DNA of 64,000 nucleotides from Verrucomicrobiota bacterium. GTDB lineage: Bacteria > Verrucomicrobiota > Verrucomicrobiia > Opitutales > UBA953. Of the stretch, positions 18,647 to 28,375 are shown one piece after another (the first letter of the stretch is position 1; every line of letters begins with the position of its first letter). The translations under genes and the position numbers were made by a program. Below the pieces are notes generated by a model. It was not told the origin of the DNA. It made no database searches and saw only the letters and a list, made by a program, of their open reading frames with translations. The DNA lies in the NCBI GenBank assembly GCA_003569205.1, contig BGOK01000007.1, positions 62,001-126,000 on the forward strand. Direction: 5' to 3'.

Positions 18647-19306
18647 TCAAGCCTGTAAAACTGCCCGGAGGCCCAGCGCTTCTAACCGCTCGGCGACATA
18701 TTCGACCGGGAGGCCCATGATGGTGGAGATGGGGCGCTGGTAATCGTCGATGATGATTTCGCGGCCCTCCTGGATGCCGTAAGCACCCGCCTTATCCAAG
18801 GTATTCACTAAAGACTGGTAGCGGGAGATGTCATCCTCGCTCAAGGCCTTGAAGCGCACCCAAGCGGTGATATCGGCTTCTTCCTGCAAGCCACGGTCAA
18901 GACAGACCAAACAGACGCCCGTATGCACGGTATGCTCACGACCCGAGAGGCGACGCAACATCGCCCGCGACTCCGCTAGGTCAGCAGGCTTATTCAACGC
19001 GCTGTCACCAAGGGCAACCGTGGTATCGGCGCCGAGGATGAGGGCAGACGGAAACTTCCGCGCGACGGCCATTGCCTTGAGCCGTGCATTATGGAGCACC
19101 ATGACCCGTGGGTCGGTCGATGGGTCCTCGTGTTCCGTCACGGCGGCGACTTCGACGGAATGCGGTAGGCCGACTTCGCGAAGGAGCTCCGTGCGACGAG
19201 GCGAGGCGGAAGCCAAGATGAAGCGGAGTGGTGCGGGCACGCGGAGTTCATGAAGGTGGGCACGGCCTTTGACAAGCCACGACCCAACCGTGCTTTCGTC
19301 TTTCAC
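18647..19306 (-). CDS. maf: Maf-family nucleoside triphosphate pyrophosphatase
   Basis: Maf proteins hydrolyse non-canonical or canonical nucleoside triphosphates (dTTP/UTP or m7GTP) to monophosphates in the cytoplasm. The signature LASASPRRTELL is present, as are ILGADTTVALGD (catalytic Asp), KPAD, GREHTVHTGV and GAYGIQEG. The GTG at 19306 is used; a GTG at 19240 (giving a protein that begins near PAPLRFILASASPRR) is closer to the usual Maf start. It diverges from the pectate lyase gene. Confidence 0.9.
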   Translation of the reverse strand: MKDESTVGSWLVKGRAHLHELRVPAPLRFILASASPRRTELLREVGLPHSVEVAAVTEHEDPSTDPRVMVLHNARLKAMAVARKFPSALILGADTTVALGDSALNKPADLAESRAMLRRLSGREHTVHTGVCLVCLDRGLQEEADITAWVRFKALSEDDISRYQSLVNTLDKAGAYGIQEGREIIIDDYQRPISTIMGLPVEYVAERLEALGLRAVLQA

Positions 19307-19341
19307 TCTCGGAGAAACCTCGACAGAGTCGCCCTAGACCC

Positions 19342-20376
19342 ATGCGCCCCGCCCTGCTGCTCTTTCTTGCCTGCGCCACTTGGGCGTCGGCCGCTGAAAA
19401 AAGCGCCCGCGACTTCCTCAAGAAGTCCGATGCTTGGTACGCTTCCGCCGAAGCCAAGGAGACAGCGGCCATCCTCCTTTCCCATCAGGCCGATTCGGGC
19501 GGCTGGCCCAAGAACACCGACACGGTAACCAAAGCCTACACGGGCAAGCGTGCGGACCTTCAAGCGACCTTCGACAACGGCGCGACCCTCGACGAACTAC
19601 GTTTCTTGGCCCGCGTATTCAACGCGACCAAGGCCGAGGCCTATCGCCAAGCCTTCGACCGAGGGCTCGCTCATGTACTGATTGCACAGTACCCGCATGG
19701 TGGCTGGCCCCAGTATTATCCGCTCAGTAAGCAGTACCATCGGCACGTGACCTTCAACGACAACTCGATGGTCCGCATCATGGAATTCGTCCGTGAGGTG
19801 AAACACGATGCCCGCTATACCTTCGTCGATGCCAAGCAACGCGAGGCTTGCCAAACGGCCTTCGATAAGGGCCTCGCCTGCATCTTGAAATGCCAGATCT
19901 TGGTCGACGGTAAGCCGACCGTCTGGTGCGCCCAGCATGACGCTCAAACCTTGCTACCAACACAGGCCCGCTCCTATGAGCTGCCGTCCTTTAGCGGCTC
20001 GGAGTCCGTCGGCATCGTACGCCTCCTCATGAGCCTCGACCAGCCCACCCCTGAGGTCAAAGCGTCCATCGAAGCTGCCGTGCAATGGCTCAAGCAACAC
20101 AAGGTCACCGGGCTTCGCATCGAAACGGTCGATGATTCCAAGAGCCCCAAGGGCAAGGACCGCGTAGTCGTCAAAGACCCAAAGGCCCCTGCCCTCTGGG
20201 CCCGCTTCTACGACCTCAAGACGGGGCAGCCTTACTTCTGCGACCGCGATGGCATTCCCAAGCCAGCGCTGGCCGACATCGGCCACGAGCGTCGCAATGG
20301 CTACAGTTGGTATGGTGAATACGCCCGTGATTTGCTGGAGAAGGATTACCCAAAGTGGAAGCAGGCTAACCCATGA
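19342..20376 (+). CDS. pelA: Secreted pectate lyase, PL10 family
   Basis: A 344-residue exported enzyme (signal peptide MRPALLLFLACATWASA) matching the PelA/PL10 family: GGWPKNTD, TFDNGATLDELRFLARV, YPHGGWPQYYPL, TFNDNSMVRIM and WCAQHDAQT are its conserved blocks. The Asp/Asn-rich TFDN site and the Arg in the C-terminal half are expected to bind calcium and act as the catalytic base in beta-elimination of polygalacturonate. Length is normal. The stop overlaps the next start (ATGA), so the downstream small protein is co-translated. It indicates use of plant or algal pectin. Confidence 0.92.
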   Translation: MRPALLLFLACATWASAAEKSARDFLKKSDAWYASAEAKETAAILLSHQADSGGWPKNTDTVTKAYTGKRADLQATFDNGATLDELRFLARVFNATKAEAYRQAFDRGLAHVLIAQYPHGGWPQYYPLSKQYHRHVTFNDNSMVRIMEFVREVKHDARYTFVDAKQREACQTAFDKGLACILKCQILVDGKPTVWCAQHDAQTLLPTQARSYELPSFSGSESVGIVRLLMSLDQPTPEVKASIEAAVQWLKQHKVTGLRIETVDDSKSPKGKDRVVVKDPKAPALWARFYDLKTGQPYFCDRDGIPKPALADIGHERRNGYSWYGEYARDLLEKDYPKWKQANP

Positions 20377-20819
20377 ATGAAGTAACGCGAAAACGACTCC
20401 TGAGCATTGGTGGGGTCATCCTCTTTATCGTCGTCTATGGCATCGCCCTCAAAGTCAGTGATTACGTAGGCCTTGATACAGTATCCTCTCGTCATGCCAA
20501 CCTAGCGGCTGCCCGCCTCGATGGCGTGATTGAACGCGGATGGGTACCCGAACTCCTGCCAGCAGGCAGTAACGACATCTGGGAAACGCATAACCTAGAT
20601 ACGAACACCGGAGGAGGCGGGTTCCAATTCCCCTCCAACGACCTCGAGGCCTTTAAAAACCAAGCTCGCCAGTTTGCGGGTGCCATCGTGACCGAGCTCC
20701 CCGGGAATATGGTCCGTATCGAATACAGCCGCGACCGCAGCCGTATCGAGCTCTTGCTGGCCCCCTCCCCCCAGGCGAACGCCATGACCGGGGTCTGGAG
20801 CATGAAGCCCGTCCGCTAG
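20373..20819 (+). CDS. Small membrane-anchored protein of unknown function
   Basis: A 148-residue protein with one N-terminal membrane helix (LLSIGGVILFIVVYGIALKVSDY) and a soluble extracytoplasmic part containing VPELLPAGSNDIWETHNLDTN and FAGAIVTELPGNMVRIEYSR. No family is recognised. It overlaps the pectate lyase gene by four bases, so it is made with it, but nothing else links it to pectin use. Confidence 0.75.
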   Translation: MNEVTRKRLLSIGGVILFIVVYGIALKVSDYVGLDTVSSRHANLAAARLDGVIERGWVPELLPAGSNDIWETHNLDTNTGGGGFQFPSNDLEAFKNQARQFAGAIVTELPGNMVRIEYSRDRSRIELLLAPSPQANAMTGVWSMKPVR

Positions 20820-20885
20820 GCCCGAAGGAACCTTCGGCTCGGCTTGCAGTCATCTAGGTTAATCCCCTTAGTGGGGCCTGCCCCG

Positions 20886-23800
20886 ATGTCCCCGCGCCTG
20901 TCCACCACCCTTGGCCTTGCCCTAACTGCCCTCGCGGTCAGTTCTCCGGCCCTCGGGGCGGCGGACGACGCCCTCGCCGAGAAGGCCGTCGCCTTGCTGG
21001 AAGCGCGTTGCTTCAAGTGCCATAGCCACTCCGCCGGTAAGAACAAGGGCGGCCTCGTGATGGATAGTCTCGCCGGCCTAACCACCGGGGGCGACGGCGG
21101 CGCTGCCCTGCTCCCGGGTAATCCACAGAAGAGTCTCTTCCTCCAGAACATCCTGTCGGCCGACCCAGACACGATGATGCCGCCCAAGGGCGAGCGGCTA
21201 ACCAAAGAAGAGGTCACGCTGCTGAACACTTGGGTGCAGACGGGCGCTGCCTGGCCCCAGAGCCGCACCAAGGCACCCGTCGCGGGTCGCTACCTCCCAG
21301 GCACCATCGGCGAAAAGGAAAAAGCCTGGTGGGCCTACCAACCAGTCAAACGCCCAGCTCTTCCTGCTGGCCGCGCCGCCAACCCCATCGACCGCTTCCT
21401 CGACGCTCGGCTCGCTCAGGAGGGCCTGACCGCTTCAGGCGATGCCGACCGCGCCGTCCTCATTCGTCGTGTGACCTTTGACGCCACTGGCCTGCCTCCC
21501 TCCCCGGAAGAGGTCACCGCCTTCGTCCAGGACAAGGATCCCCAGGCTTACGAAAAATTGGTCGACCGCCTCCTGGCGTCCCCAGCCTACGGCCAGCGGA
21601 TGGCCCGCGCCTGGCTCGACCTGGTCCGCTACGCCGACAGCGACGGCTTCCGCATCGACGACTTCCGACCGACCGCTTGGCGCTACCGTGACTACGTCAT
21701 CAAGGCCTATAACCAGAACAAGCCCTACGACCGCTTCATCCAGGAGCAACTCGCCGGCGACGAGCTCTTCCCCGGCGACCCCGACGCCCTCACGGCCCTC
21801 GGCTACCTCCGGCACTGGATTTACGAATACAACAACCGCGACGTCCGCGGGCAGTGGGAAAATGTCCTGAACGATGTTACGGATACGACCGGGGATGTGT
21901 TCCTCGGCGCCGGGATGCAGTGCGCCCGCTGCCACGATCATAAGTTCGACCCCATCCTGCAACGCGACTACTACGCACTCCGCAGTTTCTTCAATAACAC
22001 CGTACCCATCGAGGATCGGATTGCTTGGACGGAGCAAGCCGCCACCGCTTATACTCGTCAGCTAGCCACATGGGAACAGGCCACCGAGGCGATCCGCACC
22101 GAGATCGCCGGGTTAGAGAAAAAATACCGCGTGACCGCGACCAAGAAGGCCACCGAAATATTCCCCGATGACGTTCAGGCGATGATTCAAAAGCCAGCGG
22201 CGCAACGCACGCCCTACGAGCAACAGGTCGCATCCCTCGCCTGGCGCCAGGTCGATTATGAATACGGTCGTCTCAACCAGTTCATCAAGGGAGCGGACAG
22301 CGTCAAGCACGCCGACCTAAAGCGCCAGTTGGCCGAACACGATAAGCTCAAGCCGGCCGAGCCGCCGTTCGTGCTGTCCGTTCGCGAGACGGGTGCCCAA
22401 GGCCTTGACGCCGTCATCCCCAAGAAGAACACCGTGGTCCCGCCCGCCTTCCTCACCGTCCTCAGTGGCCAGTACCCAGCAGAGTCTGCCAAGATCACCC
22501 CCACCGCCGACGGGACCAGCACTGGCCGCCGCACGGCACTCGCCCGCTGGCTAACCGAAAAGTCGAACCCCTTCACCGCGCGTCTCGCGATGAATCGTCT
22601 CTGGCAACTTAATTTCCGACGTGGGCTCACGCCCTACGCGAGCGACTTCGGACGCTTGGGTGAACCGCCTTCGCATCCGGAGCTGCTGGATTGGCTCGCC
22701 GCCGAATTCATGGACAAGGGCTGGGATCAGAAAGCCCTGCACCGACTGATTCTCACGAGCGCGGCCTATCGTCGGTCCTCCTTCCACCCCGCCCCCCAGC
22801 CAGGCCAGCTTAAGGATCCGCAGAACGCACTGCTCTGGCGCTTCCAACCGCAGCGCCTGGAGTCAGAACAAATCCGCGATGCTATCTTCGCCGCCTGTGG
22901 CGACCTGAAGACCGACAAGCAAGGCGGGCCGAGCGTGGTCTATGGCGAGCCCACCCGTAGTATTTTTACGCGTATCATGCGTAACAACCGCGATCCCCTC
23001 GCCGACGTCTTCGATGCGCCCCAATGGTTTAATAGCACGTCCTCACGCGATGTGACCACGACGCCGATTCAATCGCTACTGCTGCTCAATAGCCCCTTCA
23101 TGCTGAAACGCGGGGAAGCCCTCGCCGACCGCCTAACCAAGGAAGCCCCAGGCGACGAGGCCGCCCAGGTCCGCCGGCTCTATCAAGTGCTCTTCGCTCG
23201 TCTGCCTTCTACCCAGGAAGCCACGCAAGCGACCAAGTTCCTCCAGGAGGTCCGGGCACAGAAACCCACCGTGGCCGTGACCGCCGCCTTGGCTAATGAT
23301 TTCCAGCCGGAGAAAGTCCCCTTCCGTGATGGTCAAGGCGCCCACCTTGAGGCGAGTCACCGCAAGCCATTCCTCGCACCGGGCGTGACCGCAGCCGACC
23401 TCGCGCGTGGTTTCACCATGGAAGCCGTCATCTTGCCACGCACCGTCAGCGAGGCGGGTTCGGTCCGCGTCATCGCCGCGCAGGTCGGTAAGGGTAAGAC
23501 CGATGGCTACTGGCAATTAGGCGTCACCGGCCTGAAGTCACGGCGCGCCCCGCAAGTGCTCGTGCTCCAAGCCTTCGGCCCTCTGCTCGACGACGCCTTC
23601 GGCGAAGCTGTCCATTTCTCCAACCTACGGATTGAGATGAATAAGCCCTATTACGTCTCCGCGGCCGTGCGCTATGCAGACAAAAAAGGGCCTGGCGAAG
23701 TCACCTTCACCCTCAAGGACCTCGCCAATGACGACGAACCACTGCTCCATGACCGCGTGACCACGAGCCTCACCGGTGTGCGGACCGCCACCCAGCCGAT

Positions 23801-24104
23801 TCAACTCGGCGGCAAGGGTGCTGATAACGAGAGTTCTTTCCACGGCGTCATCGATGAACTGCGCCTCAGTACTGGCGTATTGAACGATCAGGCCCTGCTC
23901 TACACGAACGAAGACCAGCGACCCGACACCCTCGGCTTCTGGCGCTTCGAGAATAAGAGCGGGACCCTCCGGGATTCTTCTGGCCAGGGCCGCGACCTCA
24001 CCGTCACTACCGTCGCAACACCCACCGCGAAGGGCGGCGCCACGCCACTGGCGGCGCTCTGCCACGCTCTCCTTAACTCCTCTGAATTCCTCTACGTCGA
24101 ATGA
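20886..24104 (+). CDS. PSD1/planctomycete cytochrome c protein with DUF1549, DUF1553 and LamG
   Basis: A 1072-residue exported protein: signal peptide at residues 1-25, haem-binding CFKCH at 42-46 with the PSD1 context KGGLVMDSLAGL and PPKGERLTKEE, then DUF1549 (VTFDATGLPPSPEEV, LVDRLLASPAYGQRMARAWLDL, CARCHDHKFDP, a second CxxCH), DUF1553 (RTALARWLTEKSNPFTARLAMN, LLDWLAAEF) and a LamG-type sandwich inserted before the terminal LCHALLNSSEFLYVE. It overlaps the DUF1501 gene by four bases, the usual pairing in Planctomycetes and Verrucomicrobia. Role not established; probably periplasmic or surface electron transfer tied to polymer use. ATG 20886 chosen for the signal peptide. Confidence 0.92.
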   Translation: MSPRLSTTLGLALTALAVSSPALGAADDALAEKAVALLEARCFKCHSHSAGKNKGGLVMDSLAGLTTGGDGGAALLPGNPQKSLFLQNILSADPDTMMPPKGERLTKEEVTLLNTWVQTGAAWPQSRTKAPVAGRYLPGTIGEKEKAWWAYQPVKRPALPAGRAANPIDRFLDARLAQEGLTASGDADRAVLIRRVTFDATGLPPSPEEVTAFVQDKDPQAYEKLVDRLLASPAYGQRMARAWLDLVRYADSDGFRIDDFRPTAWRYRDYVIKAYNQNKPYDRFIQEQLAGDELFPGDPDALTALGYLRHWIYEYNNRDVRGQWENVLNDVTDTTGDVFLGAGMQCARCHDHKFDPILQRDYYALRSFFNNTVPIEDRIAWTEQAATAYTRQLATWEQATEAIRTEIAGLEKKYRVTATKKATEIFPDDVQAMIQKPAAQRTPYEQQVASLAWRQVDYEYGRLNQFIKGADSVKHADLKRQLAEHDKLKPAEPPFVLSVRETGAQGLDAVIPKKNTVVPPAFLTVLSGQYPAESAKITPTADGTSTGRRTALARWLTEKSNPFTARLAMNRLWQLNFRRGLTPYASDFGRLGEPPSHPELLDWLAAEFMDKGWDQKALHRLILTSAAYRRSSFHPAPQPGQLKDPQNALLWRFQPQRLESEQIRDAIFAACGDLKTDKQGGPSVVYGEPTRSIFTRIMRNNRDPLADVFDAPQWFNSTSSRDVTTTPIQSLLLLNSPFMLKRGEALADRLTKEAPGDEAAQVRRLYQVLFARLPSTQEATQATKFLQEVRAQKPTVAVTAALANDFQPEKVPFRDGQGAHLEASHRKPFLAPGVTAADLARGFTMEAVILPRTVSEAGSVRVIAAQVGKGKTDGYWQLGVTGLKSRRAPQVLVLQAFGPLLDDAFGEAVHFSNLRIEMNKPYYVSAAVRYADKKGPGEVTFTLKDLANDDEPLLHDRVTTSLTGVRTATQPIQLGGKGADNESSFHGVIDELRLSTGVLNDQALLYTNEDQRPDTLGFWRFENKSGTLRDSSGQGRDLTVTTVATPTAKGGATPLAALCHALLNSSEFLYVE

Positions 24105-25531
24105 ACGACCCACGCTGCCATCGGATTGAATCGAGTACGTCTCGACGTGACTTCCTTTTTAGTGCCGGTCTCGGACTCGGTGCCATGGCCTTCAGCGACC
24201 TGCTGGCCAAGGAGATTGTCGTGCCCGCCGCAGGAACGCCCCTGCAACCCGGGGTCGGTCAGATCAAACCCCGCGCCAAGAGCGTCATCTTCCTCTTCAT
24301 GGAAGGCGGTCCTTCCCAGATGGACCTCTACGACCCGAAGCCGCTGCTCAATAAGCTCTCGGGGCAGCGCCTGCCAGAAAGCTTTGGTTCGGTCATCACG
24401 GCGATGGGTGAATCCAAGTCGCCACTGCTAGCCTCCAAACGCGCGTGGAAGCAGCATGGCCAATCTGCCCAGTGGTTCTCCGACTGGATTCCGCACATCG
24501 CCTCCTGCTCCGACGACCTCGCCGTTATCCGTTCGTGCAAGGCCGACGGCATCAATCACTCGGCGGGCGTCTGCCAGATGAATACTGGCTCAATCCTCGC
24601 GGGTAAGCCGTCGCTGGGCTCGTGGATTAACTACGGGATCGGCTCCGAGAACAGTAATCTACCGGCGTTCATCGTCATGCAGGACAACCAGAGCACGGTC
24701 ATCAACGGACCGCGCAACTGGGGCGCGGGGTTCATGCCCGCGGGCTACCAAGGCGTCCGCATCACGGGCGGCTCCGAGCCCATCCCGAACCTCAATACCC
24801 CGGAAGCCGTCAGCGCTGACCTACAGAAATCAAAGCTCCAGTTAATCCACAGCGTTAACAAGGACTTCGCCGCCCGCTACCCGGACCGCTCTGAACTCGG
24901 TGCCCGCCTGGCGAGCTACGAGATGGCCGCGCGCATGCAGGCCGAGGCCCCCGGCGTGGTCGACCTAACTGGCGAGACGGAAGCGACCCGCAAGCTCTAC
25001 GGCCTCGATGACAAGACGACCGAAGGTATGGGCCGACTGTGCCTGCTCTCTCGCCGTATGGTGGAACAAGGCGTGCGCTTCGTGCAAATCTACCACGGTG
25101 CCGGCTCCAAGTGGGATGCCCACGCCAAGATTGAATCCAACCACGCCGGCCTCTGCGCCTCGATGGATAAACCTGTCGCGGGCCTGCTTAAGGACCTCAA
25201 GTCACGCGGTCTGCTCGAAGACACCCTCGTCGTCTGGGGCGGTGAATTCGGCCGCACGCCGATGTCCGAGAAAGGCGATGGGCGCGACCACAACCCCACT
25301 GGCTTTACGATGTGGATGGCCGGCGGCGGCGTCAAAGGTGGCCAGACCATCGGCAGCACCGACGATCTCGGCCTGCGCGCGGTCGACACGCCCCTGCATG
25401 TACACGACCTGCATGCGACCATCCTCTGGTTGCTCGGTATCGATAATATGGGCCTCACCTACCGTTACAAAGGCCGCCCGGAACGCCCGACCCAAAACGA
25501 GGGCGAGCCGTATAAGAAGATTGTCGGGTAA
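24101..25531 (+). CDS. DUF1501 protein (sulfatase-like fold), Tat-exported
   Basis: A 476-residue partner of the upstream PSD1 protein. The N-terminus carries a twin-arginine motif (TSRRDFLFSAGLGLGAMAF), so export should use the TatC encoded at 700-1713. The conserved DUF1501 blocks are FLFMEGGPSQMDLYDPKP, GINHSAGVCQMNTGS, WGGEFGRTPMSEKGDGRDHNP and LHVHDLHATILWLLG, which outline an alkaline-phosphatase/sulfatase-like fold without the sulfatase formylglycine site. Start ATGA overlaps the preceding stop. Biochemical role unknown. Confidence 0.92.
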   Translation: MNDPRCHRIESSTSRRDFLFSAGLGLGAMAFSDLLAKEIVVPAAGTPLQPGVGQIKPRAKSVIFLFMEGGPSQMDLYDPKPLLNKLSGQRLPESFGSVITAMGESKSPLLASKRAWKQHGQSAQWFSDWIPHIASCSDDLAVIRSCKADGINHSAGVCQMNTGSILAGKPSLGSWINYGIGSENSNLPAFIVMQDNQSTVINGPRNWGAGFMPAGYQGVRITGGSEPIPNLNTPEAVSADLQKSKLQLIHSVNKDFAARYPDRSELGARLASYEMAARMQAEAPGVVDLTGETEATRKLYGLDDKTTEGMGRLCLLSRRMVEQGVRFVQIYHGAGSKWDAHAKIESNHAGLCASMDKPVAGLLKDLKSRGLLEDTLVVWGGEFGRTPMSEKGDGRDHNPTGFTMWMAGGGVKGGQTIGSTDDLGLRAVDTPLHVHDLHATILWLLGIDNMGLTYRYKGRPERPTQNEGEPYKKIVG

Positions 25532-25690
25532 GAAGAAGCGAGGGGCCGACTAGATACAGTGCAAAGGTGCAAACGTGGAAAGGTGCACAGGTGAAGACAC
25601 GAGGGTACTGGTTGGCTGGAGTATGGCTGGCTAGGGGTTGTGTGGCGGCTTCGCCGCCATCCATCTTTCGGTTCCCCATTTACCTCCCCT
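25532..25690 (+). repeat. Intergenic module A, copy 1
   Basis: Directly after the DUF1501 stop comes GAAGAAGCGAGGGG, then GTGCAAAGGTGCAAACGTGG, then TTGGCTGGAGTATGGCTGGC and a hairpin GGCGGC-TTC-GCCGCC. The same order occurs at 34160, 39391 and 48290. Confidence 0.85.
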
Positions 25691-25704
25691 AGCAGCACCT
25701 TACC

Positions 25705-25746
25705 TCGGGCAGGGACAGTGCCACGTGCTGTGCCACGATCCCGACC
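25705..25746 (+). repeat. Degenerate REP-like hairpin remnant
   Basis: AGGGACAGTGCCACGTGCTG resembles the REP hairpins at 48747 and 57830 but lacks the GTAG foot. It lies beyond the 3' end of the convergent DUF4139 gene. Confidence 0.5.
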
Positions 25747-25753
25747 CTACCCG

Positions 25754-27148
25754 TTACCAGGTATAGCGAATGGTGTAGGTGACCGTCTTCTCTTCGTCGG
25801 GCTTGAGCGGGACGCGGAATTCAAGGGTCGTGGCGTCCTTCTTCTCATGCGGCTGACTCTGGGCGGTGAGCGTCCAGTTGCCGCCACGGGTCGCATGCTC
25901 GAGCACGCGGATCTCGACGGGCTCCTTCTTGTGATTGCGTAACTTGATCTCGAAAGTCTGGGTCGCGACGCGATTGGCACCGTCTTCGGACGAGTTGGTC
26001 ATGCGACGCTCGCCGACGAGGTCGAAGCTATTACCGGTGAGCACGCGAATTACCTCGTCCTTCGGGGTGTGGTCGATCCGGTTCTCGCCCACGAACTCGA
26101 GCTGACGGTCAGCATCCTGAGAATAAAAGCGAACCTTACCCTTCGGCAGGGCGATGCCGAGTTTGTTAGCCTCAGAGTTCTTGAACTCGCGATAGACCTG
26201 CACCTTGCCGGGCGCGGAGACGCCACGACGATTATATTGCTGGGCGCCTTCAAAGACATAGACCCGCTCGGCCTTCACGCCCGTGGCGCGTACGAACTCA
26301 ACCTGCTTGATCTCTTTGTCCCGCAAGGTGGCGGGGTTGCCGAGCGTGTAGAGGTGAAATTCGTCAAACGACTTCTCAGTGACAACCTTGGCTGCGCCTC
26401 TGGCCATACCATCCGCCATCATCATAGGTACCGCTTCCGGGTATTCCGGCTGCGCGCGGTTCACATCGCCAGCCATGAGTTTGATCTTGGCTTCATTGAA
26501 GGTCATGCCGCTCTGGTTATTCATCGTGACCCAGCCAACGACGTCCACGATGTCACTCTTCTCGGTGGCAACGAGGTTGTAGCTGGCCTCCCAAGTGAAA
26601 CCACGGCTGAGATAGGCGACCTCGGCGGCAATCTTACCGGATGAGGCGGAGTTGAGTTTCCAATTCAACGTGGGCTTGAGGACGTTGTCATTACCGAGCG
26701 ACGGGAAGATTGGTTCGCCAGGGAGCGAGAACTGCAACTTGCCGTCGACCTCGATGATGGGCTCGACGAAGTTGCCGCCCGGAACAAACCCGCTACGCAC
26801 GACCTTACCCATGACGACGCGGTCGGGCTTATTGACTTCGCGGCGATTGAACTCGAGGGTCTTGCCTTCGAAGAGCGATAGCAGCATCGCCTGCGTGACG
26901 GGGTCGTTTCGGTAGGACTGCTCGAGGATCTGGAACTCGGCCTTGCCCGCGATGTCGCGCAGGATGACGGAGTCGGCTTCGACCTGCGCGGTGGCGCCGG
27001 CGAAGGAGACCTGATTGACGCCAGACTTGAGATCAATCGGCAGCGTCTCACGCACCACGGCGTAACCGCCATTGTAGATTGTGAGCGCCGGATCGGCGGC
27101 GAAGGAGACGGAAGCAGCGGCCAGCAGGAGGAGCGTGGGGAGTTTCAT
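25754..27148 (-). CDS. Exported DUF4139 domain protein
   Basis: A 464-residue protein with signal peptide MKLPTLLLLAAASVSFA. The N-terminal part (TIYNGGYAVVRETLPIDL) and the C-terminal beta-rich DUF4139 region (FTWEASYNLVATEKSDIVDVVGWVTMNNQSG, shown in part; KEPVEIRVLEHATRGGNW; LKPDEEKTVTYTIRY) match that uncharacterised family of secreted proteins. It is a single gene between two plus-strand operons. Function unknown. Confidence 0.85.
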   Translation of the reverse strand: MKLPTLLLLAAASVSFAADPALTIYNGGYAVVRETLPIDLKSGVNQVSFAGATAQVEADSVILRDIAGKAEFQILEQSYRNDPVTQAMLLSLFEGKTLEFNRREVNKPDRVVMGKVVRSGFVPGGNFVEPIIEVDGKLQFSLPGEPIFPSLGNDNVLKPTLNWKLNSASSGKIAAEVAYLSRGFTWEASYNLVATEKSDIVDVVGWVTMNNQSGMTFNEAKIKLMAGDVNRAQPEYPEAVPMMMADGMARGAAKVVTEKSFDEFHLYTLGNPATLRDKEIKQVEFVRATGVKAERVYVFEGAQQYNRRGVSAPGKVQVYREFKNSEANKLGIALPKGKVRFYSQDADRQLEFVGENRIDHTPKDEVIRVLTGNSFDLVGERRMTNSSEDGANRVATQTFEIKLRNHKKEPVEIRVLEHATRGGNWTLTAQSQPHEKKDATTLEFRVPLKPDEEKTVTYTIRYTW

Positions 27149-27268
27149 GGGGTTAGGGAAATTCTGGGTATCGGAGGGACCTTTCCGATATTAATAAGCG
27201 AAGCAGGCACAGCCATCTGTCTAGAAGGTCACCTGTCGGAAGCGGTAGGGCCGTAACTCGCCCCCTTT

Positions 27269-27316
27269 CCCCCTTGAACATTACCCCCGCTTTCGTGTCC
27301 TAAAGGTCGCCCCATG
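27269..27316 (+). promoter_or_regulatory. Leader sequence shared with the gene at 34353
   Basis: CCCCCTTGAACATT followed by CCCGCTT, CGTGTCCTAAAG and CCCATG. About 41 of 48 bases agree with 34308-34355, directly before another gene start. TTGAAC could be a -35 element, but no good -10 is evident; it may also be a protein- or RNA-binding site. Confidence 0.4.
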
Positions 27317-28357
27317 ACCACCCCCGTCACGTATCGATTCTCTTTCGGCCCCTGGAACATCAGCGAGGGCGGCGACCCGTTCGGCGGCGAGGTCCGTAAG
27401 GCCTTCCCCCACGAGGAGAAGTTCGCCCTCTACCGCCCCCTCGGCTTCGAAGGCGTGCAGTTCCACGACGACGATGTCGTCCCAGGCATGGACGGCCTTA
27501 AGCCCGACCAAATCCAGCAAAAGGCGACCGAGGTAAAGGCGATGCTCGCCAACCAAGGCCTGACCCCGGAGTTCGTCGCCCCACGTCTGTGGTTCGCCGA
27601 CCAGACGGTCGATGGTGCCTACACTTCCAATAGCGCGTCTGATCGCGCCTACGCTTGGGATCGCACCAAGAAGTGCATCGATATCGCCAACGCCGTCGGC
27701 TCCAAGGCCATCGTGCTCTGGCTCGCCCGCGAAGGCACGTACATCCGCGAAGCGAAGGATGCCAAACTCGCCTACCAGCGCTTGCTCGAAACGGTCAACG
27801 CGATGCTCGACTACGACCAGAACATCGAGATCTGGATCGAGCCGAAGCCGAATGAGCCGACCGACCAAGCCTACGTACCGACCATCGGTCATGCCCTCAC
27901 CCTCTCCTACGCCTCCAAGGACCATAAGCGCGTTAAGGGTCTCATCGAATCCGCCCACGCCATGCTCGCGGGGCTTGATGCCAGTGATGAGATGGCCTTC
28001 GCCCTCGCCCATGACAAACTCGCAAGCGTCCACCTGAACGACCAGAACGGACTGAAATACGACCAGGACAAGAACTTCGGCGGTGCCAACCTTCGCGCCG
28101 CCTTCAACCAGGTCCGCGTCCTCGAGGAATCTGGCTACGGCCGCCGCGGCGAATTCATCGGCCTAGACGTCAAGGCCATCCGCACCCAACGCGGCAGCCC
28201 GGTCACCGACCACCTCAAGAATAGCCGCGAGCTGTTCCTTGCGCTCGTGGCCAAGGTGCGCTCGGTCGATCAAAAGCTCATCCAACAGTATCGCGACGCC
28301 CGTGACTACGAAGCACTCGAGCTCTATATCCTAAAGCACCTCATGGGACTAAGCTAA
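27314..28357 (+). CDS. Xylose-isomerase-like sugar isomerase
   Basis: A 347-residue TIM-barrel protein close to class I xylose isomerase. Conserved elements include VQFHDDDVVP (catalytic His), IWIEPKPNEP (metal Glu and Lys), the IESAHAMLAGL block (metal Glu) and QNGLKYDQDKNFG (two metal Asp). In the strand before it, the usual HIDLN is replaced by SVHLND, so a metal-ligand Asp appears to be His; this rests on an alignment from memory. Substrate is probably another aldose or ketose, since a PfkB-type kinase and not a xylulokinase follows in the operon. First gene of the catabolic operon. Confidence 0.85.
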   Translation: MTTPVTYRFSFGPWNISEGGDPFGGEVRKAFPHEEKFALYRPLGFEGVQFHDDDVVPGMDGLKPDQIQQKATEVKAMLANQGLTPEFVAPRLWFADQTVDGAYTSNSASDRAYAWDRTKKCIDIANAVGSKAIVLWLAREGTYIREAKDAKLAYQRLLETVNAMLDYDQNIEIWIEPKPNEPTDQAYVPTIGHALTLSYASKDHKRVKGLIESAHAMLAGLDASDEMAFALAHDKLASVHLNDQNGLKYDQDKNFGGANLRAAFNQVRVLEESGYGRRGEFIGLDVKAIRTQRGSPVTDHLKNSRELFLALVAKVRSVDQKLIQQYRDARDYEALELYILKHLMGLS

Positions 28358-28375
28358 GTCCCTACCCAATCCCTC

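Noticed and set aside
20820-20838. Terminator at CCGAAGG-AA-CCTTCGG
   Set aside because: The palindrome has too short a loop and no T-run follows; the neighbouring genes are in the same direction.
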